Shown here in pieces: positions 52,435 to 64,000 of a stretch of DNA of 64,000 nt. The translations under genes were made by a program, and so were the position numbers. This DNA is from Brienomyrus brachyistius (taxonomy: Eukaryota > Chordata > Actinopteri > Osteoglossiformes > Mormyridae): contig NC_064538.1 of assembly GCF_023856365.1 (NCBI RefSeq), forward strand, positions 10,510,435 to 10,574,434, given 5' to 3'. Below the pieces are notes generated by a model that did not search any database, was not told the DNA's origin, and worked only from the letters and a program-made list of their open reading frames with translations. The first letter of the stretch is position 1. Each line of letters starts with the position of its first letter.

Positions 52435-54874
52435 TACAATAATACTCAGCTATGCTCACTGCAGAGTAACCCAAAGGCTCAAACCACTGTAAATTAAACA
52501 CATTACTCGGTCTGACATATTTAAGCCCCAGAATCATGCAGGGTTGACATAACTGTGCTTTGTACTCCCCTGTAGTTAAGACCACTTAGCATCAAGACAA
52601 ACATTTACATATTTGACTCTGTAATTTCTGTAGGAAATTACAGACGTAGCTGCTGTGCAGCACATATACATACTGCATATTGTCTATATACATGTCAATT
52701 CCTTTCATGAGTGCAGGTACGTTTTGTATATACCTCACTGTATTTCGGATTAAATCCGAAGAAAACCGTTCAGATTTTCAAAAGCAATACTTACCGCAAA
52801 AGACTAATGCAGAAGAGCTTTGTGGCCCATTTATTTCTGCCTTGCTGCAAATAACTTCTCAGAGAGCGACATACACATCACATCATCTCTTTGGCCAAGA
52901 ACAGTAACATTTCTATTATGTAACTCATTGATAGCCAAACCGCATTAGATCTTCTGACTGAACAGAATGTCCCAGCAGACGTGGCATCGCAATAAACCAC
53001 CTGGCTCTGTGACCAGAAGGCCTCCGGATTTATACATTTTTTTTTCAGTTAATATTATTTCGCCATTATAAGATCGTCTAGATAAGAGCATCTTCTGCAA
53101 AAAAATAAAATAAAAAATCATTATATAAGCGATGCAAATTATTAACTAAGAGAAGCGCAACCTCGAATGCAAAAGGAATACCGTACTGAGGACAAAATGG
53201 AGAATTTCGCAATCGGCGCTTTAGACAACATCTCTGATTTCTCTCATTTAAACTCAGTCAACTGCTTTAATGCCAAATGAGCAAATTAAACATTCTCTTA
53301 GGATCCCAACACAACTGCTGATTCAAATGAAAATTAGGTAATTATGTATTTTAGATTACACATTACCTTTCGGCAACTGCATTTGATCTTATGAGCGTGA
53401 CAACAGTCAGCCCTGCTACCCACTGCACAGAGTCTACAGGACGCAGTCAAAGTAAACTGCCAACTGTCATTTGAGCTCACAGAAGGATACATCACAATCA
53501 AGCAAATATCGAGCCAGATCCCAGTGCTTAATTATAGCCCAGCTTCCCCCCCATCCATCTTTTTCTCAAATTACCACACATGCAGAGGCACACTGTGGAG
53601 TATTCAGGGCTTGTAAAAAAAAAAAAAAAAAGCATAAATCGCTCATGATGAAATCACAGTCAGGCATGTGGCAATCTTCTGAATCCTCCATATCGCCATC
53701 GCCATCTCTGTGCCTACTCTCCGTAGGCTGGACAGCCATTTTTCAGGAGTGTCTGGCTGCCACCGCAGACACTGACATCCCTCTTCATTTCTGCATGGTA
53801 GGGGCCATATACAACATAAGACCCTTCAGCTCCTTCAATAATTGTTCTAACAGTTACAGATAAGACACACAATTACAGCCATTCAAGAAAATCTGATATG
53901 TATTGAATACTAAGCAATTTACCCACACCTACAGTAATCTCTAATCGCTGTTAGCAACTGTCTGATGCCATTAATGCTCCTCATGGTAAAAATTCCAACT
54001 ATCTACATCCTCAGCCACTGGACCTTATGATGAAGGACAGTGGATCTGGAGTAGGTGGTCAGCTTTGCTCTGACTTTTTTTCCATGTACCAGCACGGTGG
54101 ACAAGAACCTTCTGATACTGTTGATTCACAATTACAAATTTCCCCAGCGTGTCCATTCTGCATTACTACTCTCATCTGTTCCATAAGACCAGAGGGATCG
54201 TTAATGTTAGGTAGCCAAAAAAGGGTGAATCTGACTGAAAAACCTCAAGAGGGAAAGATAATTACGCAATCCACTGGGACATCTTACACTTCTGGTCAAC
54301 GAGCTTTGAGCTTCAAACAGACAGCACTTTTACCATGGATGCAATAATACAAACAATGCTGTAATTTTCCATACAAACACAGACATTTTTACTTAAATCT
54401 CCTTTCACTTGTCATTCACCACTATACTCTCCAGCAAGTTTAACCTACTCAGCGTACATATCACTTAATGACAGATGGCGCACATTCAATTACAAACATA
54501 CAGGCAGCTCCAGGGCTGTGGGTCCATCCTGGGCTTTTTCCTCACACTCCTATCATCTCCATTACTGTGCATTTCATGTGAATTTGCTGATAAACAGAAG
54601 AGAATCTGGAACACAGTTACCCTCCATAGGTGGCATATGATAGGGCCACTGTCGCTGGGTAGGTGTGAATGCACTGAATGCTAATTGCAGAAAGAAACAG
54701 GAATTTATCGTGTCAACTCAATAGTAGGTCTTGTCAACTTTTTTTTCATTCATTCAGTAATTCAATAAAAATAATAATAAACAGTAATGCTGAGTTACTG
54801 GAACTTCAGTAAGACAACCTTATAGGTATTTGTCTACTAGCTCACAGGACACATTTAAACTCCTGTATTTAAGA
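52435..54874. other. dock3 intron 1, no feature
   Basis: AT-rich unique sequence with A/T homopolymers (53041-53046, 53618-53632). No gene seen. Confidence 0.45.
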
Positions 54875-55321
54875 CAGGGGTCTCAAATTCCAGTCCTGGG
54901 GGGTAGGAGCCCTGTGTATCTTAGTTCTGTTCCTGTTCCAGCTGTGTGGTAATTAGCACAAGGAGTTGAATCAAGTACAGGCCAAACGTTTGGACACACC
55001 TTCTCATTCAATGTGTTGTCTTTATTTTCATGACCATTTACATTGGTAGATTCTCACTGAAGGCATCAAAACTATGAATGAACACATGTGGAGTTATGTA
55101 CTTAACAAAAAAAGGTGACATAACTGAAAACATGTTTTATATTCTAGTTTCTTCAAAATAGCCACCCTTTGCTCTGATTACTGCTTTGCACACTTGCTAA
55201 ACACCTCTGGGAACTTCCTTCAAGACTGTTGGAAAACCATTTCAGGTGACTACCTCTTGAAGCTCATCGGGAGAATGCCAAGAGTGTGCAAGGACTGGAG
55301 GACTGGAGTTTGAGACCCCTG
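54875..55321. mobile_element. hAT-type MITE with nested Tc1 fragment
   Basis: Starts CAGGGGTCTCAAATTCCAGT and ends GGACTGGAGTTTGAGACCCCTG read in complement, flanked by an 8-bp duplication atttaaga (54867-54874, 55322-55329), which fits the hAT superfamily. Inside, 54977-55291 is a piece of a different Tc1-like element, beginning CAGGCCAAACGTTTGGACAC. Confidence 0.85.
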
Positions 55322-55329
55322 ATTTAAGA

Positions 55330-57456
55330 ACGTACTTGAGAAAACACTCGGTCGATGTAGTAGCCTCATTGGACTAATTTCCCACTGCATGCCCTGTCAG
55401 ATTTGCTTTTGACAGGATAAAAGAGAGAATAAACCAAGATACAATCTCTCTTGACTATACAGTCAGAGCCTTGAGATGTGTATTGCCTACTTTCATTGCA
55501 TATCTTGGGCTTCACCTTCAGTGAGTAGGTTCTCTGTGACACATAACCAACTTCCCCAGCTTCTGACACTGAATCACTTGCCAAACAAACACCAACAATT
55601 GCATCTTGTACGGTCCTCATCACTCATGTTTTGTCATCATGTCAGACTTGAGGAAAAACTTCTTTGATATATTGCTTCTTATATTAAAGTAAAAGTGTGG
55701 GAAGACATTTAACAAAGTTTACAGTGATCATTTAATGACAAATAAATACATACTATGCACACCTTCTTAGTCTGGCCCCGGTATGGTCCATGTGTTGCCC
55801 TATGCCTATAAATTATGTACGTAATCCTACCTTGACCCTATGCATTAATTCAAAGGCTCTTAAACAGAAACATGAAAAAAATGCTCGTGCTAAAACTAAT
55901 ATGCAGTGGATGAGTACTGACAGCTTCGATGTATTAATGAATGCTTCTCACGATCCAGTCCCCGCACTCTCCATGCTTTTGTAATAGCCCCCATTAGACC
56001 GACATAAACTGTTAAGAAACTGTGCTAGTCAAGGAGCTCTGCCGTTGTGCAGAGAAACAGCGTTCAGCATCACTGCTCTTTCTTATGAGCCAAGTTATGT
56101 CATCATTCAACTTGATGAGCTCGGTTCTCACATTGCAAAGAGCAGAGGAACTTTATCCAAACGCTCCTGGCAAACTAACAGTGCTAATCACTGTTACAAT
56201 GACTAAATATTGGACTGTTAATTCAGTCCCAAAGCCAAAGACCTTTCATAGATATGTAGCATGTTGCTCGAAGAGACTAAAGCACCCAATGCTGATTAAA
56301 ACACAGCAATTCCCAATTTTCAGGGAGTATATTAGGAAGAATGAGTGCTTGAACAGTTGCTCAAAAGCCCCAGAAAGGTATCTCTCAAGCTCTATTCCTT
56401 GAATAATGCTTGAATTTTGTGTATGAAGATGGCTCTCTCGATTCAGGGCAATGGTAACCATACACCCTTCTAGTCACATGACCGACACCTTCAGAGTTGT
56501 GTAAGAATCCCACTGGCAGGCACCTACAGAATAGCGGAGATGTTCTGCAGTCCCCAGAGAGTCCTTCTTGATACTGAGCTACTGAGAGGGAATTTGTTTT
56601 TCAGTTTCAGTAATTCCTCTGTGGCTTTCGACCATGGAAAGGAATTAGGAACACAGCATTCAGCCCATCCCTCTGATTTCTGAAAGATGATTCCCAATTT
56701 ACAAGAAGGAAGCCTCTACCGTCTCTACACAGCAGGATGCACATAGAATGGAGCAATAACATGCATGGAAATGCGAAGAACAAAAATAACTAAACATGTC
56801 GATCCAATAAGCTCAAGGTCACCCGACAGAGAAAGGGCAGCGATCCAGAAATCGCAGCACTCTGAGACGTTTGCTGCCAGGATTTGCTAGAAGCATGGAT
56901 GCCAGGAGGAGAAGTGGCCTTTGCTGCCCTCAGACTCCTACATGGACAAAATTAATGGAAAAATATACTGGACTTTTTGTGAACTACAGTGTATTTTGCT
57001 AGTATAAGCAAATCATGTGATACTGTGCCGCAAGTCCTGAAGCTGCTAGGGACTGGCAGGGTATTGGTAACATTCCTAATGGGTAAAAACTGAGCCAATC
57101 TCCCAACCAATGGAATCAGTGCAGAGGAAAAGCACTAAGGCAAATTCATAATAAATCACCTCAACTTAGAACTGCTGGAACCCTGGTTTAATTATGCAAG
57201 ATTAATACTGGTCATGTAATTAGCCAAACTGTAAAAAAAAGATAGAATACCAAAAGAATACCAAAAGAGGTGAAGTGAGCTATGACCTGCACACTGGCTG
57301 GTGAAGAAACGCTGAAGATCAGCCCCTGGAAGAACCTAGGCATGGAGGATGCAAAGTTCTCCAAGAAAACATCAACAGCACTACATTCCTACAAAGGATA
57401 ATAAGGAACTCTTCAGTAATATTTATAGGAACCGTACTAGGCCAGGGACACTACAC
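55330..57456. other. dock3 intron 1, no feature
   Basis: 2.1 kb of unique sequence. The longest ORF (56022-56402, 126 codons) has no recognisable motif and low-complexity codon use; not called. Confidence 0.45.
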
Positions 57457-57543
57457 CCTTAGGTGCTGGCTCAGGAACCCTTAGGTGCTGGCTCAGGAAC
57501 CCTTAGGTGCTGGCTCAGGAACCCTTAGGTGCTGGCTCAGGAA
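57457..57543. repeat. 22-bp minisatellite, 4 copies
   Basis: Unit CCCTTAGGTGCTGGCTCAGGAA repeated without change. Confidence 0.95.
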
Positions 57544-58068
57544 GCTGGAAGAGCGGCAGTTCAGTAATTATATGCTGGCCATTTTAAATTAGGAAAAATA
57601 CATGGAGATGCAATAATATTGTTTTACGACTGGAGATTAAAATGCTGTACTAACAGACATGCCACTCTCGACTGTGCAAACTTGTAACTTGTAAGCTAAG
57701 TAGGCGTTCAGTATACTCCATGTTACTACAGTACTCCAAGCATGTCCTTACTATCCCTAAACCTTTTCTGTCTGTTCAAACATGTTCTTTACTAACAGGA
57801 CGATTCTTCATATACTTCAAACAGACATGGATACCAATGCACTAGCTGAACTATACACATGTTGGTTATGGGTTTTTACAAATAAGGTATAACTTTAATT
57901 TCTGGAAAAGAATGGCACCATCAAATGAAATTAAAGTAAAATGGCTTTCGTGCAAGTAGTACATGCAGAAACGTGAAAAGTTCGTCCAGTAGAATGGAAA
58001 GACAAGTAAATGGATTTCATCATCAGTGTGACTGCTAATTATTTTTTTAGCCTTGTTAGTGTATTATT

Positions 58069-58417
58069 GTGGCATGGTGGTGCAGTGGTTAGCACTGTTG
58101 CCTCACACCTCTGGGACCCGGGTTCGAGTCTCTGCCTGGGTCACATGTGTGTGGAGTTTGCATGTTCTCCCCATGTCGTTGTGGGGTTTCCTCCGGGTAC
58201 TCCGGTTTCCCCCCACAGTCAAAAAACATGCTGAGGCTAATTGGAGTTGCTAAATTACCCATAGGAGTGCATGTGTGAGTGAGTGGTGTGTGAGTGTGCC
58301 CTGCGATGGACTGGCCCCCCATCCTGGGTTGTTCCCTGCCTTGTGCCCATTGCTTCCGGGATAGGCTCCGGACCCCCCGCGACCCAGTAGGATAAGCGGT
58401 TTGGAAAATGGATGGAT
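58069..58417 (+). mobile_element. full-length tRNA-headed SINE with target duplication
   Basis: Best-preserved copy: GGCATGGTGGTGCAGTGG head, B box GGGTTCGAGTCTC, CCTCCGGGTACTCCGG core, and GGATAAGCGGTTTGG before the GGATGGAT tail. Flanked by agtgtattatt (58058-58068) and agtttattatt (58418-58428), an 11-bp duplication with one mismatch. Confidence 0.92.
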
Positions 58418-58589
58418 AGTTTATTATTTTCGCTTTTCCTTTTATTATGGCACTTCTTATTATTAATGTCTATGCATTTACCTATCTGACTGCTGATCGT
58501 TTATCCAGTACAGCAGCAGTTTCCAGGTTGTGCAGTTTCCCTGTGGGTCACTAGTATCAACAGCCAGTTCATGCATCATAAGAAAGAAA

Positions 58590-59200
58590 AATTAAGCGGG
58601 AACCCCTACTGGAACAGGAAGTAATAGCACCCCCAGCTTTAGTCAGGCACCTAGTGGTAGAGGGTCCCTAGCTGGTCTGCATCCAGTGACCTTACCGATA
58701 GGTTCCCCTTGCTAGATTTTGTCCAAGGGGGGTATCCCTCTCGGTAGATTTTGGGGGGAGATCAAACCTGTAATTTTACTACCTGGCTCAGTGCCTGGTC
58801 CCTTGAGGTTAGGAGCAGGCGCTGATACAGCACACTGCCGCAGCTGCCACACTACGAACCCAGATGACATGAGGGATGAGTACCTGAGTGCAGCCGTGCA
58901 GTGGGTGATACCTCAGCACCACACGGGTCCAAATGGAACAGTGTGACTTTTTTCCCGGTGACTGGAGTGCCAATCCTGCCACCAACCCCCAAATTTTCCC
59001 TGCAAGTTGGAGGACCTCCTTACAGGGCTGGATGCAGATTAACACCATACCCAGGACAAAGCAATTGCAGGTTAAGGGCCTTGCTCAAGGGCCCCAGAGA
59101 ATAAAATCACCCCTGGCATTTACGGGATTCGAACCGGCAATTGGAAGATTGCCGGCACAGATCCCAAGCCTCAGAGCCGCCACTCCGCCCATTCCGGGTC
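58590..59200 (-). mobile_element. composite SINE-bearing repeat
   Basis: The minus strand from 59195 has a tRNA-like head (B box GGTTCGAATCC) and body CTTGAGCAAGGCCCTTAACC, as in the 1640-1885 copy. The rest, to about 58590, is GC-rich and repeat-like but not identified. Confidence 0.55.
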
Positions 59201-59466
59201 TTTAGCTCTTTTGTATTTTCATTTCCCTGTAGTACAGGATTGCAGAAACCATGAGGCCAGGGTCAAACTGCAAAACACTGCATAACTGCACTAAAAGAAC
59301 CCATTTCAGAAGTGACAGACCTCGATGTGGCCGATTCGATGCCACAATCCGTGATTCCAATCTTACAGGCAATATTATGATCCTTCACCCTTCACTAGCT
59401 TACAGTAAAAGTGTTTCCCAAAAATGTTTGTAACTAATATGGATGATTTACAACTGTCATTACTTC

Positions 59467-59649
59467 ATGTTCCCTGACCTGGTCCTTCAATGCGACATGC
59501 TTAGGTTACCTGGCCTGGTCCTTCAATGCAACATGCTTAGGTTACCTGGCCTGGTCCTTCAATGCGACATGCTTAGGTTACCTGGCCTGGTCCTTCTATG
59601 CGACATGCTTAGGTTACCTGGCCTGGTCCTTCAATGCGACATGCTTAAG
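59467..59649. repeat. 36-bp minisatellite, 5 copies
   Basis: Unit CCTGGCCTGGTCCTTCAATG + CGACATGCTTAGGTTA. Multiple of three, so an open frame runs through it. Confidence 0.95.
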
Positions 59650-60241
59650 TCTTGCCTGCTCTCCACTTGAATAAGGACACAGGCCACTAAGCATGGTTTA
59701 TTAAATCCACATCATGAATATGCTGACTCACACTGTCAAAAGAAATGGCAATAATAGTAATTAATATATACTACAGGGCTCCAGACTAACTATTGCCGTG
59801 GTAGCAGTGATTCTACCAACTTTCTCAGTTGGTTTCACCCTTTTTTTGGGCGACATGGTATGAGTACTGGTGAACAGTTATCCTAATTTGTATTTATGGT
59901 TTTTGTATTGATGAAAGTGACTCATGATTTGATAGCGGTATTGTTTGCGGCCAATTCGCGAACAGCCAAAAATGTGAATGTCAAATGCGCAAAAGTGAAG
60001 GGAATTTTATTTGAAACTTTTTAAAATCTGAATATGAACTAGACGCGGGCGGTATGACCACAAATTTATATTATGGTATTTTTCAAAGTTATCGGTTTCA
60101 TGGTATGCAACGGTATTTTTTTTTTAAAGTATGATTAGGCATTTACCACATTTTACACGACACATTTTTGTTTTACGCTTTTGCATTGTTCCCACATTAA
60201 CTATATTATTTTATTATTATACATTGCGCCTATCCACTACC

Positions 60242-60555
60242 TTACTGATAACATACGGCTAACGTGTTTGTTGGCCAACTGCTTATAGATAAATGGCTAA
60301 TGTTAAAGTGTACACCGGCCAAGTTAACATTTTTGATAAGTGTGTAACAGTTCAGTGTTGCTGGAACGCGAGCTCTACTGACCTCACGAAATTTCTCATA
60401 AAGACCGGGATGTCGGTGTTTAAGATGCCTCGCCAGGTTTGACGTGCTACTTGACTTTGTTTGCATAGAGGCTTATCGACATCCTTAGCCTTTCCATGTT
60501 CGTCTGCAAAATACTTCCAAACGGCACTTTTGCGTTTTTGTTTTTTGTTTTTACT
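60242..60555 (-). pseudogene. frameshifted BED-type zinc-finger transposase fragment
   Basis: Conserved pieces: VWKYF near the start, a Cys (KPLC), then SNLARHLKHRHP with the His pair. A shift of frame separates the Cys and His halves. Only the N-terminal finger remains; no RNase-H-like catalytic core was found. Confidence 0.65.
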
Positions 60556-60947
60556 GAAAGAGCTTGCGAAGTACCTTCAACTGCAGCATATGCCATGTTG
60601 GGCCAACTTGGTATGTGTGTGTTACCCTGTGCAAATGCATTCAGTGGCTATTGAGAGGAGGGGTGGGGCTGCACGAGAAAGTGTGTGTGTGTGTGTGTGT
60701 GCGTGCATTAGTATCTAACCAGATACTAATGATTAGTATCTGAGAATCGATTTTTTAACAACTCCAGTCTCCCATTATTTTCGACTCCAGCGTCAGCTTT
60801 ATCTTCCGTTTCTGATCTTTCGCGGTACATCTTTAGCGATGCAGCAGTGAAAAAGGTTCCCCCTTAAGGAGTTTCCAGCTGCGCCACTTTCCAAACGTTG
60901 TGTAGGCTATTTAAACTGGTATTGCGGTATAAGAAAAATCATAACAA

Positions 60948-61068
60948 TAATCCATCCACCCATCCATTTTCCAAACCGCTTATCCTTCTGGGACGCGGGG
61001 AGTCCGGAGCCTATCCCGGAAGCTATGGGCACGAGGCAGGGAACAACCCAGGACGGGGGGCCATATCA
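60948..61068 (-). mobile_element. SINE tail nested in hAT-like element
   Basis: ATCCATCCACCCATCC, CCGCTTATCCTTCTGGGACG and GGCAGGGAACAACCCAGGAC, the reverse SINE end. Confidence 0.85.
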
Positions 61069-61408
61069 ATAATAAGAAACATTTTTTGGTATGAACCGGT
61101 ATATCACCCAACACTAATACGAACTTTGATAACCTAACTCTCATCGTTACTTGTGTCTATCCTGGGGTCTCACTTTGGCTCTCACCAGCCTCTTCTTTCT
61201 CATTTTTTTTTTTAAATAATCAGCTATAGGCCTCTTCCTTTTTGAAACGCATTCACACCAGCTCAAGGGATGGTTTCTTGTTTTATCATCAGTGTACATA
61301 CACAGACATACTCCCGTGAGCAGGCAGAGAGAGACCAAATCAGCAAAAAAAAAGACTCAGTGAACCAGGGAAGAAGAAGAAGAAGAAAAAAATGCTTTCG
61401 ATCCCAAT

Positions 61409-61503
61409 TCGCTAACACAGTACCAAACATCGCTAACACAGTACCAAACAACGCTAACACAGTACCAAACATCGCTAACACAGTACCAAACATCGCTAAC
61501 ACA
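61409..61503. repeat. 21-bp minisatellite, 4-5 copies
   Basis: Unit CGCTAACACAGTACCAAACAT, a multiple of three; translates as NTVPNIA on the plus strand and AMFGTVL on the minus. Confidence 0.95.
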
Positions 61504-62888
61504 GCACAGACACAGGAGCAAAACATCCTAAACATCTCACACAAAGATAATCATACACACATGTGCAAAGATGTGACAGCATGAAATTTTAACTGCCACA
61601 CTCTCAATAAATCGTCGTATTTGCATCCATTTTGGTCACCGACTGGAGCCCTGTACTACATATTATACTACTGCAGAAATTTCAGATGAGGGCAGCAAGA
61701 CTTAAATTCCAGTCTCTTACACCAAAAAGCTTGCTGGTATGGGTCCTAGCATTGCCATACTGTCCCTCTTCGCCAAATCTACCACACACACTTGCACTGG
61801 TCTTACATCAGGCCTGCAGTGACTGTAACTGCAAGGGCCACATACAGTACAGGAAATCATTGGCAGGGTCACTGGGCTTCCATCCCACTCCTGACAACCA
61901 TGCAACATGCTCACTGATTTCACTGGAACTCCAAGTTTAACACTAAAGGCAGTAAGACAAAAAGCAGCACTAATACCCTAAGGCTCCTTCGCAGCCTCTT
62001 ACATTGTAACGATCCTAATGCATTTATAGATTATACAAGGAAATAGAAGCAACACACAACAGCTGTTATATAATATGCAGAAGGACACACGGCTGATGTA
62101 CAAATGACATGTGATGTGAGCACAGAAGATAAAAGTCACCCTGTGTTTTATTGCATTTTCCATTTTTTTTGTATCGCTTTGTGCTTTTCAAAATAACATC
62201 ATTGTAATGATGGGGGGGGGGGTGACTGGACCCACATGCCGATCAAGGTAACTTAAATGATACACAATCATAGTCCAGTGTCCAGGAAGGAGAGAGAGTT
62301 GGCAAAGCAGAAACAGGCCAGAAAACAAGCAGAAAAGCAAAACAGTAAAGGAAACTATCACACGATTCCTCACGGGGGGTCAGTGGGAGGAAGTGGGTGT
62401 ATATATGTGCTGCTTAATTAGAAATAATCTCAGTATTCAGGTGAGATGGTGCTGAGTTTGACAAAAACACATATTTTATAAAGGATTTTGATGGAGACAT
62501 TTATTCCATTACGTGCCTATATATGTCTGAGAATATTATTGTACATGTATTGTTATGTATTGTGTTATTTTAAGTATTTTTGCCGGGAATTTTCCTTAAT
62601 TTTGTAGCATCTATTCATCCATTCTCTATTCTCTATAATCTATTCATTGTAAATAGTAAACATTTAGCTTGTGCCTATCGTGTATCTAGCTAAGTCCTTG
62701 CACTGATATTGATATTTTAGATTATTATATTTTTAAATTATTAAATGCATTATACCTATATATCTTTAAAGTCCTATATACAGGTATTCTTTACATGTTA
62801 CAGATTCTGTTATATCTATAAGAACAGCAACCATGTTACATTTATTTGGGACATGGACTTAGTCCTAAATTTATATATATGTATCTAC

Positions 62889-62956
62889 CCTTTTATATAC
62901 ACACACACATACGCGCACACACACACACACACACGCACACACACACACACACACAA
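62889..62956. repeat. (CA)n microsatellite
   Basis: Mostly uninterrupted CA repeats with a few CG variants. Confidence 0.95.
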
Positions 62957-62974
62957 ACAGGTTTATAATTATAT

Positions 62975-63205
62975 CTTTGTAGGGACTCTCCATTCATTTC
63001 TATGGGGAAAACTCCTAACATGACGACCTTAACCCCTACCCAGCCCTAACATTAACCATAATTAACCGAACAAAATACAAGTCTATTGGTATGTTTAGTT
63101 TTTTGATTGCATGCATAGATCTTTGTGGGGACCTAAAAAATGGTCCCCACAACGTCAAAATAAAACGACAAATGGTCCCCACAACGTAATATAAACATAA
63201 TCCAC
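62975..63205. mobile_element. dispersed repeat with inverted GGTCCCCAC motifs
   Basis: Contains CATTCATTTCTATGGGGAAA, then TGTGGGGACC and two AATGGTCCCCACAACGT copies. I recognise it as a common fish repeat but cannot name it. Confidence 0.4.
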
Positions 63206-63249
63206 ACACACACACACACATTGCATTACGGACAGCACAAACCAGCACA

Positions 63250-64000
63250 AACAGCTTTTATACCTATCATGTTCCACTCTTGCTTCTTGCCCTGTGGCTG
63301 TCACAGGCTATTTCTGTAATACTTAATCACCTTGCATTCATCCCTCCATCCAGGTTCCTAATTATAGTGGAATCCAGCCTGCGCCTGACTTTCTCAGCCT
63401 TGTTCCTGGTCACTATACTGTAGTGCTGGGAAATAAACTCTGTTGATGGGGGCAGTGCTTCAGGTGGGCCTGCAGAATTGATAGTTCACTTCACACTGGT
63501 AGAATTTTCCCATTTAGGCCTATTGCTCCATAATCTCAGTTTGGAGGTGCAGAATTGCCCGTTTAATTTAGACATGTTCACACTTACATCTGGGTACTCT
63601 AAATGTACTGTATCTGCACCTACATTTATCGTACATTTCTTGCTAAAGGACAGATGAATCATTCTCTGCACAGTTTCTTGTCATGAAACAAATTAACCAA
63701 CACAATTTTCATGACTACCCAGACTAATCATTAAGCATTAACTAGCATGCTAAAATTTACTGTCACTGCGGTGTCACATCATAATCAAGTTGTTAATGAA
63801 GAAACGGCATTTGATTAACATTTGATGATTTATGACAAATTATCACTGCAAAGGCCTGATGATCTAGAGAAACATCAGGAAACAGACACCAAAACGTGGA
63901 TGAAGAGCACAGATGACTCACCGGTCCACACGCAAACACAATTCAGGAGGACCGTTTTCGCTGAAAGAACGTGTTTTTCCAACGTTCCCGAGATGTACAA
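63250..64000. other. dock3 intron 1, right edge
   Basis: No gene recognised. A 37-nt stretch at 63911-63947 has AG and gtgagt flanks on the minus strand but matches no dock3 sequence; not called. Confidence 0.4.

Larger units (their letters stand above)
60045..61118 (-). mobile_element. hAT-like element remnant with BED finger and nested SINE
   Basis: Degenerate inverted ends rich in GGTATGAACCGGTATAT / GCGGTATGACCAC. The minus strand encodes SAVWKYFADEHGKAK and, one frame away, STSNLARHLKHRHPGLYEKF, the two halves of a BED zinc finger as in hAT/ZBED transposases. The frame break between them means it is dead. A reverse SINE tail sits at 60948-61068. Confidence 0.6.

Noticed and set aside
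56022..56402. 126-codon plus-strand ORF
   Set aside because: No recognisable motif and no neighbouring exons; typical chance ORF in an intron.
63908..64000. Possible dock3 exon 1 at the right edge (AG ... gtgagt on the minus strand)
   Set aside because: No frame gives the expected short MWTP-to-YGV type start peptide; no match to any DOCK sequence I know.

Overview
The window is vertebrate nuclear DNA, almost certainly from a ray-finned fish. It has small exons bounded by GT-AG sites, long AT-rich introns, fish-type tRNA-headed SINEs, Tc1- and hAT-like DNA transposons, and an unusual number of minisatellites. One SINE family (full copies near 30.4 and 58.1 kb) is strongly teleost in character. 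I cannot name the species.

Nearly everything is one gene on the minus strand: dock3, the brain-enriched DOCK-B Rac guanine-nucleotide exchange factor. I traced 52 coding exons from 50780 down to a TAG stop at 8413-8415. Their phases join without a break: 5906 nt, or 1967 codons plus stop, starting two bases into a codon. Only the short first coding exon (start Met) is missing; it should lie beyond position 64000, so 50781-64000 is intron 1. In protein order the exons encode the SH3 domain (exons 2-4), a helical linker (5-14), the lipid-binding DHR-1/C2 domain (15-18), an ARM-like helical scaffold (19-35), the catalytic DHR-2 domain (about 36-46) and a Ser/Pro-rich tail (47-53). Exon numbers assume one upstream coding exon.

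At the left edge, also on the minus strand, exon 1 of manf (ER-stress-induced neurotrophic factor) lies at 180-267, with a CCAAT/GC-box promoter at about 410-580. The order dock3 then manf, same strand, matches human 3p21 (from memory). Between them lie SINE copies, a Tc1-like element carrying a nested solo LTR, and the probable dock3 3' UTR (about 6560-8412).

The most unusual feature is how tandem repeats sit on the dock3 exons. Three exons (10, 21, 47) have their 5' splice site inside or at the start of a tandem array, so the donor is duplicated downstream; the clearest is exon 10, with 18 extra 35-bp copies of exon end plus donor. Exon 23 is followed by an in-frame VNTR that would add 224 codons if the intron were retained. 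The stop codon is followed by 14 copies of a roughly 40-bp unit whose sense strand is a G-quadruplex motif. Intron 5 holds a 64-copy 20-bp array with no indels and a 15-bp array. Intron 1 holds several more arrays plus nested transposons.
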